A DNA stretch of 64,000 nt. It comes from Anaspis maculata (Eukaryota > Arthropoda > Insecta > Coleoptera > Scraptiidae). Under the pieces are notes generated by a model that was not told the origin of the DNA, searched no databases, and saw only the letters and a list, made by a program, of their open reading frames with translations. Location: assembly GCA_949128115.1 (NCBI GenBank), contig OX421966.1, forward strand, positions 58,773,416 to 58,837,415. Direction: 5' to 3'. Shown here in pieces: positions 11,300-22,700 of the stretch. Numbering within the stretch: the stretch's first letter is position 1; the number at the start of each line of letters is the position of its first letter. The position numbers were made by a program, and so were the translations under genes.

Positions 11300-11620
11300 T
11301 TTCAAGTTTTATGAAAATCATTCCACCAATAAGAGATATCAATATGGCAGCCAAAGAATCAGTGAATTCAGCGTGAAAATAAGAATGATCATTATTACAA
11401 GACAGGGGTGGATGTCAAGTTCCATGAAAATCGTTCCACACTAATGAGAAATTTCAATATGGCGGCCAAGATAGAGGCGAAATCATGAAACTCAGCTTGG
11501 AAATAAGAATTTCCATATGAGACAAAAGTAAGTTCCAAGTTTTATGACAATCGTTCCACTAATAAGAGGAGAAATCAATATGGTGGACCAGATGGCGCCG
11601 TAACCATGAAATCTGATTTG
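11300..11620 (+). repeat. Three tandem ~110-bp units
   Basis: Each unit reads roughly AAGTTTTATGAAAATCGTTC, then CAC-TAATAAGAGAAATCAAT, then ATGGCGGCCAAGAT. Units start near 11305, 11418 and 11537. A related sequence in reverse orientation lies at 45540-45700. Confidence 0.65.
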
Positions 11621-11941
11621 CTCATTAGTCAGCCTTGAGGACCTTATACCCTTGACAGACTGCACCTTAATGATCATCCAGTGTAATGATCACCAAGGTT
11701 GAATGACGATTGCGAATTTGGGAGTGACACACTGCAAATCGTAATAACTATGAGCTTGCGCCGTAGCGCATGAATAAACGTTTCGATCAATTTTTGCCCA
11801 AAATGTCAATGTCAAATTGTCGAATGGTCCAAAAGTATTGGGCTATTATTGCCATTAACATCTATAATTATAATGATAGTTTCATATTTTAGGTGAGATG
11901 TGAGGTGGTATTCAGCTTAGATTCCATTCAATCAAGAAAGC

Positions 11942-11999
11942 GTGGTGTGAACATTGCAAGCAATAACAAAATAATTATTGCTTGCAATGTTCACACCAC
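11942..11999. other. Perfect 25-bp inverted repeat (hairpin)
   Basis: Two perfectly complementary 25-nt arms (11942-11966 and 11975-11999) around an 8-nt loop CAAAATAA. The arm begins GTGGTGTGAACATTGCAAGC. A perfect stem in a region of decayed repeats implies recent origin or selection. It has about the size of a small-RNA precursor stem, but nothing else supports that. Confidence 0.85.
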
Positions 12000-12450
12000 A
12001 TCATACTATATTTATTTGTTGCCAAAATATATGTTGAATTTTCATTGAGTCGAAAGAAATTGAGGAAACAAAGAATAAGAGACTGATGATTTGTCAACCT
12101 GATCAAAATCGCATAGTCCCATAGTCTAACCAACTTTTAAGCGCGGCCCTGGTTCATGTGCGCGGCTGGCAAGTGGCAATAAGGCAACTGACAGATGCAT
12201 GTTATAGTTCATTATGTTTGTATCAATCGTGAGTATCGTGTGGTTCATCATAACTTTTTTGCAATTTTTAAACTGCTTTTGCGATACGTACCTTCCATTT
12301 CGCTTGCTTTTGCAAAATTTCACATTTTTCACGACAGACGTTTTAGAATATTCCTAATCTAGATAGCATGTTAAAAAGCTATTAGCATAGTTCAAGCCGA
12401 GGTTTAAGCTTATTTATTCGATACTCATGGAAATAAACACTTATATAGAT

Positions 12451-12918
12451 ACCTACCTATCTCACGGATACTTACGGAAAAACCTATTCCCTCATCAATA
12501 AATTCGGCTTTGCCAAGAATAGAGTACTGCCAACCGATACTGTGCTGCAAGTTCGCAATGTTCGTATCATCCAACATTCGCGAACGGGCGCAGGCGGTCA
12601 GTTTCTTATGTAAAGTGAGGAGATTTATAATTTTTCGTACGTGCTTAGATAAACGTGCACGCAACGGGCATCATATACCTACCTGTTTCACGGATACTCG
12701 CGGAAACTTACTTTAGTTTACTTTATACTTTACTTACTAGAGTATCTTCTCATCAATAAATTCGACTTTGCCAAAAAATAGAAGTGCCGCCAATCGATAT
12801 CGTGCTGCGTGTTTACAATGTTCGCATCATCCAAATTCCGCGAATAGGTGGTCATTTCCTATGTAAAACGAGGAGTTTTTATTTTTTCGTGCTTGTTGAT
12901 ACGTGCACGCTACGGGCC
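12451..12918 (+). repeat. Tandem duplication of a ~225-240 bp unit
   Basis: 12451-12672 and 12677-12918 align throughout: CCTACCT..TCACGGATACT, then CATCAATAAATTCGRCTTTG, CGATA..GTGCTGC, CAATGTTCG.ATCATCCAA, and ACGTGCACGC..ACGGGC. Confidence 0.8.
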
Positions 12919-13851
12919 TTGATCGCTATGGGCATTATCCCATAATTTGGTACAAAAGATGTTGTTGCAGGAGACAAGACACAAAATCCAGTTCCTCCAT
13001 TCCAGAAATATACGTGTCTGAATAGCGTACTGAAATGACAGACTCGATGACAGATATCGCGATTCATTGCAGAAAAGCTGGCTAAAGATATTCAAAAATC
13101 ACGACGATGATGCACGACCACCGGCGATTATTCGGCGATTATGGTTACTCCTAGTTGATGATCATTGAGGTCTTCAATGACGTTCTAAATGATCATTGAG
13201 TAACGCGACGTGACACACTAGTAATTTATATCGTAATTTACGCCTAATGATCATTAAGCTTTCTAGTCTGTGAAGGGTATAAGACGGTATAAGCTATCCA
13301 TTGGAAAAAGTTTCAGGGCTTTAGCTTTATTCCCCTAGGAGGAGTTCAACTTCTTTGAAGTGCACAGGAAATCTTTGTTTTTTTTTATAATAATTATGAT
13401 AACAATGTATGGATGAAAAAATAATGCCTATTGGATATCTTTGGGGATATCAGCTATCCATTGGAAAAAGTCTTTTTGTCACAAAAATACGCTGGAAACT
13501 CGGCTGAAAAGCTTGACGGCTTCAAAAATCAACCCTTTTGTCACTCGGTTCTTTGGCTTCCTATATATAATGCACGAAGTCAGCTATGACATAAGTCGAC
13601 ATAAGCGTCCTGCAGCCAAAGGTAAGCTCTTTCGGGGGTCATCAACTTTTTCCAATTCGGATATTTTTTCCTACAGATATCCTCACTTGGAATTGGAGCA
13701 AATTTTGACATATCCTTGACTTATGACGCTCAGTTTAATTCAACTTGACGCGGTCGAGTTTGAAACTCGACTTTATATCCGTAAAAAGATTCGCAGCCTG
13801 GCCCTTCCACGCTTCCGTATATTTCCATGGTCAACTTACCAGAATGGCCAA

Positions 13852-14510
13852 ATCAAGAACGGAGTTGAATTGGTGAAATGAGCGCTGCGGAATCAATCCC
13901 TGTGGATTTATTCCTTGATAGAATCTCACCATTCAGTACAAGGATGTACTTTGATTTGAGCCCATTGGCATGTCCAAAATCCAAAAATTAAAAAAAGGTA
14001 TATTATAATACGAGTTTAATAAAGACGAACTTTGTCGCACGACTGTTTTTGGGGCACGACGAACGTAGTGAGGAGAGTCCCAAAGGAAGGAGTGCGACAA
14101 AACGTCTTATCAAACTCGTAGGTATATAATAATATGCTATTATGATTTTGTAAATGCCAATTGGCTCAAACCAATGTAATCCTTGTACCTTTCGAAAAAG
14201 ACCTAAATGGTGAGATTCTGTCAAGGCATAAACCCACAGGGATTGATTGCGCAACGCTTATTATCAGGGCCGGGCCTGGCCATATCTGCCGCCTGCGTGC
14301 CAACGAAAAATTGCCGCCCCCTTCACCGGCAGTGAAGACCCCCCCCCCCCACAAATGCGGGAATGAGAAAAATCTTCGAAATTCAACTTTATTATTATAT
14401 TGCCGCCCCTATGACTTGCCGCCTGCATGCAGGCACGCACTGCACGCCTGCTAGGCCCGGCCCTGCTTATTATTTAACCAATAGGAGGTATAACTCCGTC
14501 CTTAAAATAC
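13852..14510. mobile_element. Palindromic element interrupted by a hAT MITE
   Basis: The left arm (GGAGTTGAATTGGTGAAATG ... AATCAATCCCTGTGG ... GAATCTCACCATT) is mirrored by the right arm (AATGGTGAGATTCTG ... CCACAGGGATTGATT ... ACCAATAGGAGGTATAACTCC). The dyad lies near 14045-14075, in a GTCGCACGACTG...GAGTGCGAC stretch. The right arm is split by the element at 14265-14465. Confidence 0.7.
14265..14465. mobile_element. hAT-type MITE (201 bp)
   Basis: Begins CAGGGCCGGGCC and ends GGCCCGGCCCTG, flanked by the 8-bp direct repeat CTTATTAT (14257-14264 and 14466-14473). An 8-bp duplication and CAGGG-type termini are hAT hallmarks. The interior contains a run of ten or so C. Non-coding. Confidence 0.85.
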
Positions 14511-14529
14511 ATTTACCACAAGTTCCACC

Positions 14530-15160
14530 ATACAGATAATTTAGGTGACGAAAACTGTATCAAAAGTTGAAAAAGAATCCATTGACTTGTACCTAGATAA
14601 TCATCATTCATCATGTGGTACAAAAATTGAATAAAAAAACACAACGATTTTCTAGGATGTCTCATCTATTCGACTATCTGAACGTCTAGCATGTTACCTT
14701 ATAACTGCTTATATTCTGCCTGAAAGTTTTTGAAATGGATGCTGCTCGAAGTGCTGGCTGTTTGTTAAGAAAACAAGTTAGGTACGAAGGTACCTACTTA
14801 GCCGTAAATATTGTCACCTAGCTCAGTCTTGCTGTTTGTTGACGACGAGTTCACAATAATTATCACTCTAATTTACAATTTGCTGTGGTCGCAAAGCTGC
14901 GGGTTTCTTTGCGGTTGAAGGGGAGTTGAAAACTGAAGACCTCTATAATTTATTTTCTGGAAATTGACTTAGTAACTAGTGGTGAAAAAATATAACATAA
15001 CAATACAAGCTCCAGTCTTTCATGTAGTTATATGCGTCCCTACCGACTGAATTTTAGATTCCTGGACCCAATTCTACCAACAATGTTTTCCTCGAGGTTT
15101 TCCTCGATAGGTACGTATAGTTTGTATACCTAGTAGGTTCCCGGGGGAATATTCCCTACA
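14530..15160. other. No gene seen
   Basis: AT-rich sequence without recognised coding or repeat features, apart from scattered GGTACCTAC-type motifs. Confidence 0.4.
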
Positions 15161-15164
15161 ATCG

Positions 15165-15510
15165 ATGGAATTCACGTGGAAGTCATGGAAGTCACGTGGA
15201 AGTCATGGAAATCAGTGGAAATCACGTGGAAGTCATGGAAGTTCGTGGATGTCATGGAAATCAGTGGAAGTCATGGAACTCAGTGGAAATCACGTGGAAA
15301 TCACGGAAGTCTGTGGAAGTCATGGAAATCAAAGGAAGTCAATGGAAATCAGTGGAAGTCAATGGAAATCCGTGGAAGTCAATGGAAATCCGTGGAAGTC
15401 AATGGAAATCCGTGGAAGTCAATGGAAATCCGTGGAAGTCAATGGAAATCCGTGGAAGTCCATGGAAGTCAATGGAAGTCAGATGGAAATCAGTGGAAGT
15501 CAGTCGATAG
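15165..15510 (+). repeat. GTGGAAGTCA array 2, with a 20-bp near-perfect core
   Basis: Same family as 10905-11290. Between about 15352 and 15465 it is regular: GTGGAAGTCAATGGAAATCC repeated about six times with hardly a change. This shows recent expansion compared with the degenerate flank, which contains several CACGTG joints. Confidence 0.9.
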
Positions 15511-15589
15511 TGGAAGTCTAGTGTACAAAATTTTTCCTTGCGGTTTACCCCTCGGTGGGCAATCAATATGGTGCTTATTTATACCTCCG

Positions 15590-15910
15590 ACTAGTCTTCT
15601 TCAATGTTCCATAGATCCTCCAGCAAATTCCACATAAACCTGGCATATAGTTTCTGGGCGACTCCCGAATAATCTTACACCTTTCGCGTGCAATCCAAAC
15701 GTGCGGTGAAGGCAGCACCTCCGCCAAAATCGAGGCCAAAATGGACAGATGTGTCTTACTCACGTGTTTTAGTCTCCACGTGTTTTGATCGCCAAGCCAT
15801 CGCGTATATTCTCGAAATGTCCAGAGCTCTGCACTTGTACACTATGGCCTAATGGAGAGTCTGGAAAGATCGCGTGTTCCCCAGAATTGCCGCTCGTAAT
15901 ATTATCGACA
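15590..15910 (-). repeat. Dispersed LTR-like repeat, copy 2
   Basis: Shares CCTCCAGCAAATTCCACA, the GGCATAT.GTTTCTGG block, ACACCTTTCGCGTG and CACCTCCGCC with the copies at 3890 and 47890. It lies directly after the GGAAGTCA array. Confidence 0.5.
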
Positions 15911-15969
15911 GTTGAAACATACTTAATCTGGAAAATTCAGGGAAAATCCTAATATACGAGGTAAACTTT

Positions 15970-18060
15970 GTGTCTTCAAATGTTGTTTGGAGTCCCACTG
16001 AGACCTATTATGTGTTATTATTCGAAGTCCTATAATACTTCTCTGTGTCTACATTGTAGTATTTGGAGCCCTGTTGAGCTCCGTCTTTCCTTTTTTGTGT
16101 CATTGGGAGCTGCAGGCATCCACCTTTGTATCTACATTGTAGCGTTTCAAGCTTCGCTGAGCCCTTCAGTTCTAATAAGCCCTCTGTGTGTTGATCGGAG
16201 TCTTACAAGGGCCCCCTTGTGTTTTTAAGCATTTTTGAAGCCCTAGTCAGCTTTTGCAGATCTTTTTGTGATATTCAGAGCCCTATCTTCCCTTGTGTCT
16301 CCAAGCGCTGATAAGCACCCTTGTGACAAAAATGTCATTTGAAGCTCCATCAAGTCGCGTTATGCCTTTCTGTATTAGGTACCTACTCTAAGCCGTATCC
16401 CTCCTTGTGTCTACACTGTAGGCCTTCTGAGCCCTGATGAGCCCTGTTGTTACTTCAAATTTCGTTTGGAGCCCTATTTCTCATTAGTAAGCGTGTCATG
16501 TCCTCTTTATGTTATTCGAAGCCCTATTTTTTCTTGTGTTTAACCTTGTAGCGTTTGGAGTTATGCTGAGACTCGTCGTGTCTTCGAGTGTCTTTGGAGC
16601 CCGAATAACCCCTCTTGTGCCTCCAAAAGTCGTTTGGAGCCCCAGCCCTAGTATGCCACGCCAGGCCTTCTTGCGATGAGCTTCGATTTTTATTTAAGTG
16701 TCATTTCGAGTCCTGATAAGCCCCCTTTGTCTTCAAGAGGTGTTTGAAGCCCTGAGAAGCCCCGTCAAGCCTTCTTGTGATACCCAAAGCCCTATCCTCC
16801 ATTGTATTTCCAATGTAGAATTTTCAAGCTCTGCTGAGCTCCCTCCTGTTATCGAATGTTGTTTGGAGCCCTGTTGACCCCCCTTCTGTCGTGTCTACCT
16901 AGGTTTCTCAGGTCCTATTAGGGCCCCCTGTGTCTTCATGTGCTATATGTAGCCTTGTTGAGCCCTTTGTTTTATCTTGTATCAGTTTTCGAATTCTAAT
17001 AATACCCCTTGTGCTTGATGTGTTGGTCAGAGTCCTACAGAGCTCCCTTGTGCTTCAAGTATCGTCTTGATCCCTAGCAGCCACGTCAGGTCTCTTTGTG
17101 ATATACAGAGCCTTATTTTCTTTTGCGTTTGTATTGTAGCGTTTCAAGCCCTGCTGAGTCCCCTTGTGTGCCAAATGTCGTTTGGAGCCCCACCGAGCCC
17201 TGTTGTAGCTTCTTGTGTTATTCGAAGCCCTATACCTCTCTGTGTCCACACTGTAAAATTTCAAGCCCTGCTGACCCACCTTGTGTCTTCAAGTGTCGTT
17301 TGAAGCCTACTCATACTGTGATTACTGTGCCAAATTAAGCCCCATCATGTTCTCCTGTGTTGTGTGAAGCTTAATTTTTTCTTGTGTCAACATTGTAGAC
17401 CTGTAGCGTACTAGACCTGCTGAGCTCTTTCGTGTCTTCAAGTGTCGTTTAGAGCCCTGAAAGTCTCCAAGTTCCGCTGGGAGCCCTAATGAGCCCTGTC
17501 CGGACCTTCTTTTAATGTTTAAAGCCCTATCCTGCACTGTGTCTACATTGTAGCGTTTTAAAGGCCTGCTGAGGCCCACTGTGACTTCAAGTGTCTTTTA
17601 GAGCCTTGATAAGCCCCCTTGTGTCTCTAGGTAAGTATCGTTTGGAGCCCTGATGATCCCGCCCTCGTGTCTTCTCACTGTTACTGGAACTAAAGGAATC
17701 TTTCATCTGAAATAAAGTTGTATAAATAAATTGTAATCTTCTATCATTTGGAACCCTAGCGAGCTCTGTCAGATATTTTAATAATATTCAGAACCCTATC
17801 CTCCATTGTAGCGGTTTAAATCCTGATGAGCCCTCTTGTGTCGTCAAGTATCTATTGGACCCCCTTCCATCAAGCCCTGCTGAGCCCTCTTGTTCTAGTA
17901 AGCCACTCTTAGTTTTTCCATGCATGTGTTGTTGTGTTGAGCGGAGTCCTACAGGGCCCCGTTATGTTTTCAAGTATTTCTGGAGCCCTAGTTTAGTGAG
18001 CTCCTGCGGGTCTGTTTGTTATATTTAGAGCCCTATCCCCCCTTGTGTAAACATTGTAGT
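15970..18060 (+). repeat. Degenerate GAGCCC satellite, block 1
   Basis: About 2 kb of loosely repeated ~45-50-bp monomers, each roughly GAGCCCTGATGAGCCCCCTT, then GTGTCTTCAAGTGTCGTTTG. Monomers differ by many substitutions and indels, so the array is old. The same repeat in the same orientation fills 52680-55340. Confidence 0.9.
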
Positions 18061-18616
18061 GTTTTAAGCATAATAAATAACAAATTTTTGACGTTTCACC
18101 AGATAATACTACTAATACCATGGTAATTGTATGGTATGTGACCACCGAAACCATTTACAACGGACAAAGCATTTTTTATGTGTGGAAGTTATTTTAATAG
18201 TAGGCTCAGCCACTACCGCATGTGGTGTGCCCTTAGTCACCGCTGTGACAGAACTGACAAGTTATCGTCTAGTTGTCAGTGAAAAGATGAGAAAACACTT
18301 GAACTTGGTTTTCCACCGCATAAAACACAGTGAAGTGTAACCAGAAAAGCAGTAACACCTACAAAATAGGTTATTGATGGTCGTTTTTCCTTCGTTCGGT
18401 AGTGTTGTTATCGGTCAGAAACGAAACGTCGTGTGTCAATGATGAACCAACGTTGTACATGACGTCACGGTAGAAAAAGACGACGGAAATTTGGAAACCC
18501 TAATTGCACAATTATTCTACCGCAACCGCAATGCCTAGTCTTTCAGTGCTTCACCTCTGAAACTAGATCTATTAGTAGCCTACTAAATACGCTAACCACA
18601 ACGTCATTACCTTTAA

Positions 18617-18761
18617 GGCCCAGTATTATAACGGATTTGAACCTCCGGTTGATATTCAATCTCCGGTTAAGAGCAAATTTGAGCGCTGTCATTGGTTTGG
18701 ACACCTTTTACCTCCGGTTGAAACCCAACCGGCGGTTAACTGGACGTTATAATACTGGGCC
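18617..18761. mobile_element. Harbinger-type MITE (145 bp)
   Basis: Inverted termini GGCCCAGTATTATAACG ... CGTTATAATACTGGGCC are flanked by the 3-bp duplication TAA (18614-18616 and 18762-18764). The interior carries CCTCCGGTT repeats, three on one strand and their complement near the other end. TIR and TWA target suit PIF/Harbinger. Confidence 0.85.
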
Positions 18762-18774
18762 TAAATAGAAGACA

Positions 18775-18965
18775 CAAAAGCAAACCCCATTTCACATTAT
18801 TTGTACTTGTCAAATACCATGTCAATGATGTAGTATTGCAGGTATCTACTAGTAAGTGCCCACCAGGCTACTAGACATCCCAGTATGGGTTCCTCTTGAA
18901 AAACTTCTGCACGATCAAGTACCGAGCTTAACCGAAGGTGGCGTTTTCTAAATGCAACTTCTCAT
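18775..18965 (+). repeat. Dispersed repeat, copy 1 (inverted copy at 30375)
   Basis: Matches the reverse complement of 30375-30560: ATTATTT.TACTTGTCAAAT, GTATTGCAGGTATC, AGTGCCCACCAGGCTACTAGA, CACGATCAAGTACCGAGCT, and GGCGTTTT. Family unknown. Confidence 0.7.
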
Positions 18966-19374
18966 GCAACTCGTCTATACATGAATTGGATAGGAAGCTT
19001 GGTCGATTTTGACGTGAAAAGCTGAGTGCAGGATTCGAATTTAGCGGCGGGCCATCTGTTGCCCTGACAAAAACGTCAAAACGCCTCTGACGTGCAAGCC
19101 TGTCAGATTATTATGCAAGATGGCGGTGAAGTTTCCTGTCCAGGTTATGTACTTTCTTGGCTTTTGCAAATGTTTTTTTTTATAACTCGATTGCTCTTGG
19201 TCCCCTAGAGATACACCAACAGTTAGATTAAACTCGTTCGTCCTTATTGTTTTTGTATTTTGGATTGTTGCAGTAATAAAAACTAAAAATAATTAGCAAT
19301 AAAACAAAATTGCTGTGCTAGTGCGTCTATATGTTGTGCGTGACTATAACCTAAAGGCCTTAATGTATCTTCTT

Positions 19375-19793
19375 TTAATAGTAAGTTTCTTTGTAAACTA
19401 CGCCCGATGGGAATTTCCTGATGCACAACTTTCGCAGCTCGTCGAACACCAGGATCATCACGGCGTAGGGCAGGGCGGGCAGGATGTGATGCATTTGGAT
19501 GGACTCGAACTGGAAGATTTTTTGGATTGTGGGACAGTACACGACAAACAGTCCCAGCGCGATCTCGAACACGACGCCCAGGTTCATCACCCAGTTGGTC
19601 ATGCCCTGTTGGAACAGAGACAGCCGTCTGGTCTTGCAGATGAACAGGTCGAAGATTTGCGTCAGCACGATGGCCAGGAAATAGGCGGAGTAGGCCTTGC
19701 GCGAAAGTTTCATCCGCTCTTCGTAGTTCCACTCGCGTCCGAAGTCGTCCGTCACGATCAGGACCTTTTCGTCCAGCCAGTCCATCCTCCTGC
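19375..19793 (-). CDS. ATPase alpha exon 10 (M8-M10, C-terminus)
   Basis: Residues 898-1036 and TAA. Contains the L7/8 stretch [13 protein letters not shown] (usually SYGQEW), [20 protein letters not shown], and M9-M10, and ends ETYY, the C-terminal pair that gates the cytoplasmic ion path in the family. Acceptor GCACGCAG. Confidence 0.96.
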
Positions 19794-22700
19794 CTGCGTG
19801 CGACATAAATTGCGCATGAATTTGGGATAATTGCGAGAGCTTTTACAAGTTGCATTTTTCGCCTCGATCCCATCCGTTACCAACGACCTCAAACTGAGTT
19901 CGTCTTAGAAGACCCGAAAAACTCGCGGCAGGCTACAGGCTCTGGACAAACCGGAACAATGTCAGTTTAAAAACAATTAGTAGTGCTCCAAGATCAAGAA
20001 TGCTTATAGCGTTTTCGAGTCACTAGAACCAAACCAGTTTAGCTCTAAAATCAAAGGATTCGATTGGTTTTCAAAAATCTGTTGCCAATCAGTGATAGCG
20101 ATTTTCGAGCTGAACTAGCTCGGTTTAGCGGTTCGAAAACGCTATTAGTTTCTGGTTGTGGCTGGGCTACTTGGCACAAGCGCTTCCAGACAAAGATTTC
20201 TGTTTTCGTATATTTTTTGCCAAGTACTTCGTGACAACGGCAAACAATTTCCGAGGTTTATCGACGAAGATCAACGCTTGTTATGATTTGTTCCGAGACT
20301 GCTGCAGCCTAGCTCATGGTTGCGCTCTTCAGTTTTGGAGTAGACCGTGCTAGAACTTTATCGGGTTTTCGAGTTCTCGGCCGGGATCCAGGGAAGAAAC
20401 GATCGGACCTACGTGAACTTACTTCCTAGGTTGTACCACAGAAACCCCGCACTGGTCATGATGTGGCAGTACGCCGCGAAACTGGCAAACGACTGTATCA
20501 CGCCGATTTGCGCGTACGTCAGGAAGATCAGTCGGTTGTTGACCAGCCTGTCGTACTTGGGATTCCTCGGCTTCCTGAGCATGATATCCGCCTCGGCCTT
20601 TTCGTACGCCAAACTGATGGCCGGCCACAGATCGGTACCTGTTACATATCCCAAAACGTTCTGAGTTTATTGATTTTTAAAGCAGAAGTTTTAAAGTGCT
20701 CAGCGCATTACCGACGTCTATGATGATGACGGCCATGACGCTGCACACCGGCGGCGTGTTGAAGAAAGTCATCGCGATGAACGGCAAAATTTCCGGCAGG
20801 TTCGACGTCAGCAAGTAGGCGATGCTCTTCTTCAGGTTGTCGAAAATCAAACGGCCCTCCTCTATGCCGGTCACGATCGACGAAAAGTTGTCGTCCATCA
20901 GGATCATGTCGGCCGCTTCCTTGGACACGTCCGAACCGGTTATGCCCATCGCGATTCCTGAAAACAATTTCGATCTTGGGCCATTTTGATCGAACAAAAT
21001 CGATTTCGATGCGCCACAGTCGGATAGGTGCTCGCTGGACTTACCGATGTCGGCCTTTTTGAGGGCCGGCGAGTCGTTGACGCCGTCGCCTGTGACGGCC
21101 ACCACCAGCCCGGATTTTTGAAACGCCTCGACGATCTTGAGCTTCTGCTGCGGACTGGTGCGCGCGAACACGATCTCTCCGAACTGCATGATGGTGGACT
21201 CCAGCTGACCTTCGGCCATGTCCCTCAGGTCCTGCCCGGTGATGACGGCCGCCGTGCAGGCCGCTTTCTCCTGTTCGGTAACCAGGCTGATGGAAACGTC
21301 ACGCCGTAGAGCTATGTCGTACATAGTGATGCTGTCTGAGGACAATATGCCTACCTATGCGTAGTAAGAGAGTAGAATTTGGACAGTGATAGCAGCACAA
21401 CGATCAAACAAGGCACGCCCAAGGTTTCGTTAGATACATACGTCTTCAGAATTTCGTTGCCTATTGGGTAAATGTATATCATAGTAAGTTATGTTGATTA
21501 AATAATCTTGATTCAAAAGTGTCGGACCACCTTGAAAGTGCGGAATATGGAGGTGTAGTAGAGTGCTGAAAAGTTGTTGAAAATATTTTATATGTCTATT
21601 AATTTTGAAGTTATGGTGAGACAAAAGTTGGTCCTTCGATCGCTCCCATTTCCGTTGTTTCAACAGATCTTGGTAGAAAGATCTTAGATCTTAGTAAATT
21701 TTTCCTGTTAATGGAAAAATAATGAGTACAAAAAATCAACCTCTGAATCTGTAGAATTTGTAGAATCTGAATTTTTGTTTTCTATCCAGGGTGAGTCATA
21801 AACTACTAAAATCTAGTTTTCCTGAAAACGCTGGAGCAAACGAAAGAGTTCTATCAAAATGGACTAAGTTTTATTGCACTGTACATAGGTTACGGGACCA
21901 CTGTGACTGTTTGCAGGCACTTAAGGAAAAAAATAATTCTCAGGATTCCAGATAATAGGATAATAATTGTTAGCGCTTCTCGTTCAGCAGTAGAGTATTT
22001 CGGTTCAGCTCGCTTATGCCAACTGTTTTTTATCCGAGCGATTTTCGATCAAGACGTACAAGATCAAGACCTTGGGACTGTTGCCTTTCGAGCTCGGGCT
22101 TTAAGAGCTTGACCGTTTTATGTTAACATCTAGTAGGCCAACGGCTGTCTCACTCTCAAGACTGTGGCTTACTAACACGACGGGTAGATGGCGTTATTTT
22201 TCAAGCGTCTCCCGGTCAAATAACTTGAATTCACTTGAACCGGATTGCGTCAAGTAATATTGCAGTGCGGAAGCTAAACAATCAGCCTACTTTTTTGTTA
22301 TTTAACGTTATAGTGTTTCCTCGCGGCTCTACCTCCACGGCCGCCATGGGCGCGGGATTGATGTCTTATTCAAGGATGCAAAAGTGCCAAAAGTGCTCTA
22401 TGCTGCCAGTTCTTTCTAGGTTGCAAAACCCCTTGATTGTACTGGTAGTTTCCTAGCGGACTCTACTAGCTGTGCAGGCTAGCACCCGAGCTGGCAAAAC
22501 GAGCTCACCCGCCCAAGGTTTCCAAAGAGACCTGTTCGAATTGCGGTGTTAGAACCGCGCACCCCTGGCTTTGTCGCGCCATCAATCACTGGCCGGCCGA
22601 CTGAAGCTCAACCGGGGTGCGTCTTGCACAATCGGACTTAGTTTATACGCAAATCAGCTCGAGTAAATTCAAGTGATTTGACCGTGATTTGACCAAAAGA

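Larger units (their letters stand above)
11643..13283. mobile_element. TIR element of about 1.64 kb, no transposase
   Basis: CTTATACCCTTGACAGACT at 11643 is mirrored by AGTCTGTGAAGGGTATAAG ending at 13283, with further inner similarity (TTAATGATCAT..., TGTGTCAC...). I see no clear target-site duplication. The interior holds a hairpin (11942-11999) and a tandem duplication (12451-12918), and no coding sequence I recognise. Confidence 0.6.

Noticed and set aside
15355..15465. CRISPR-like regular repeats
   Set aside because: Contiguous 20-bp tandem repeat without unique spacers, in an insect genome.
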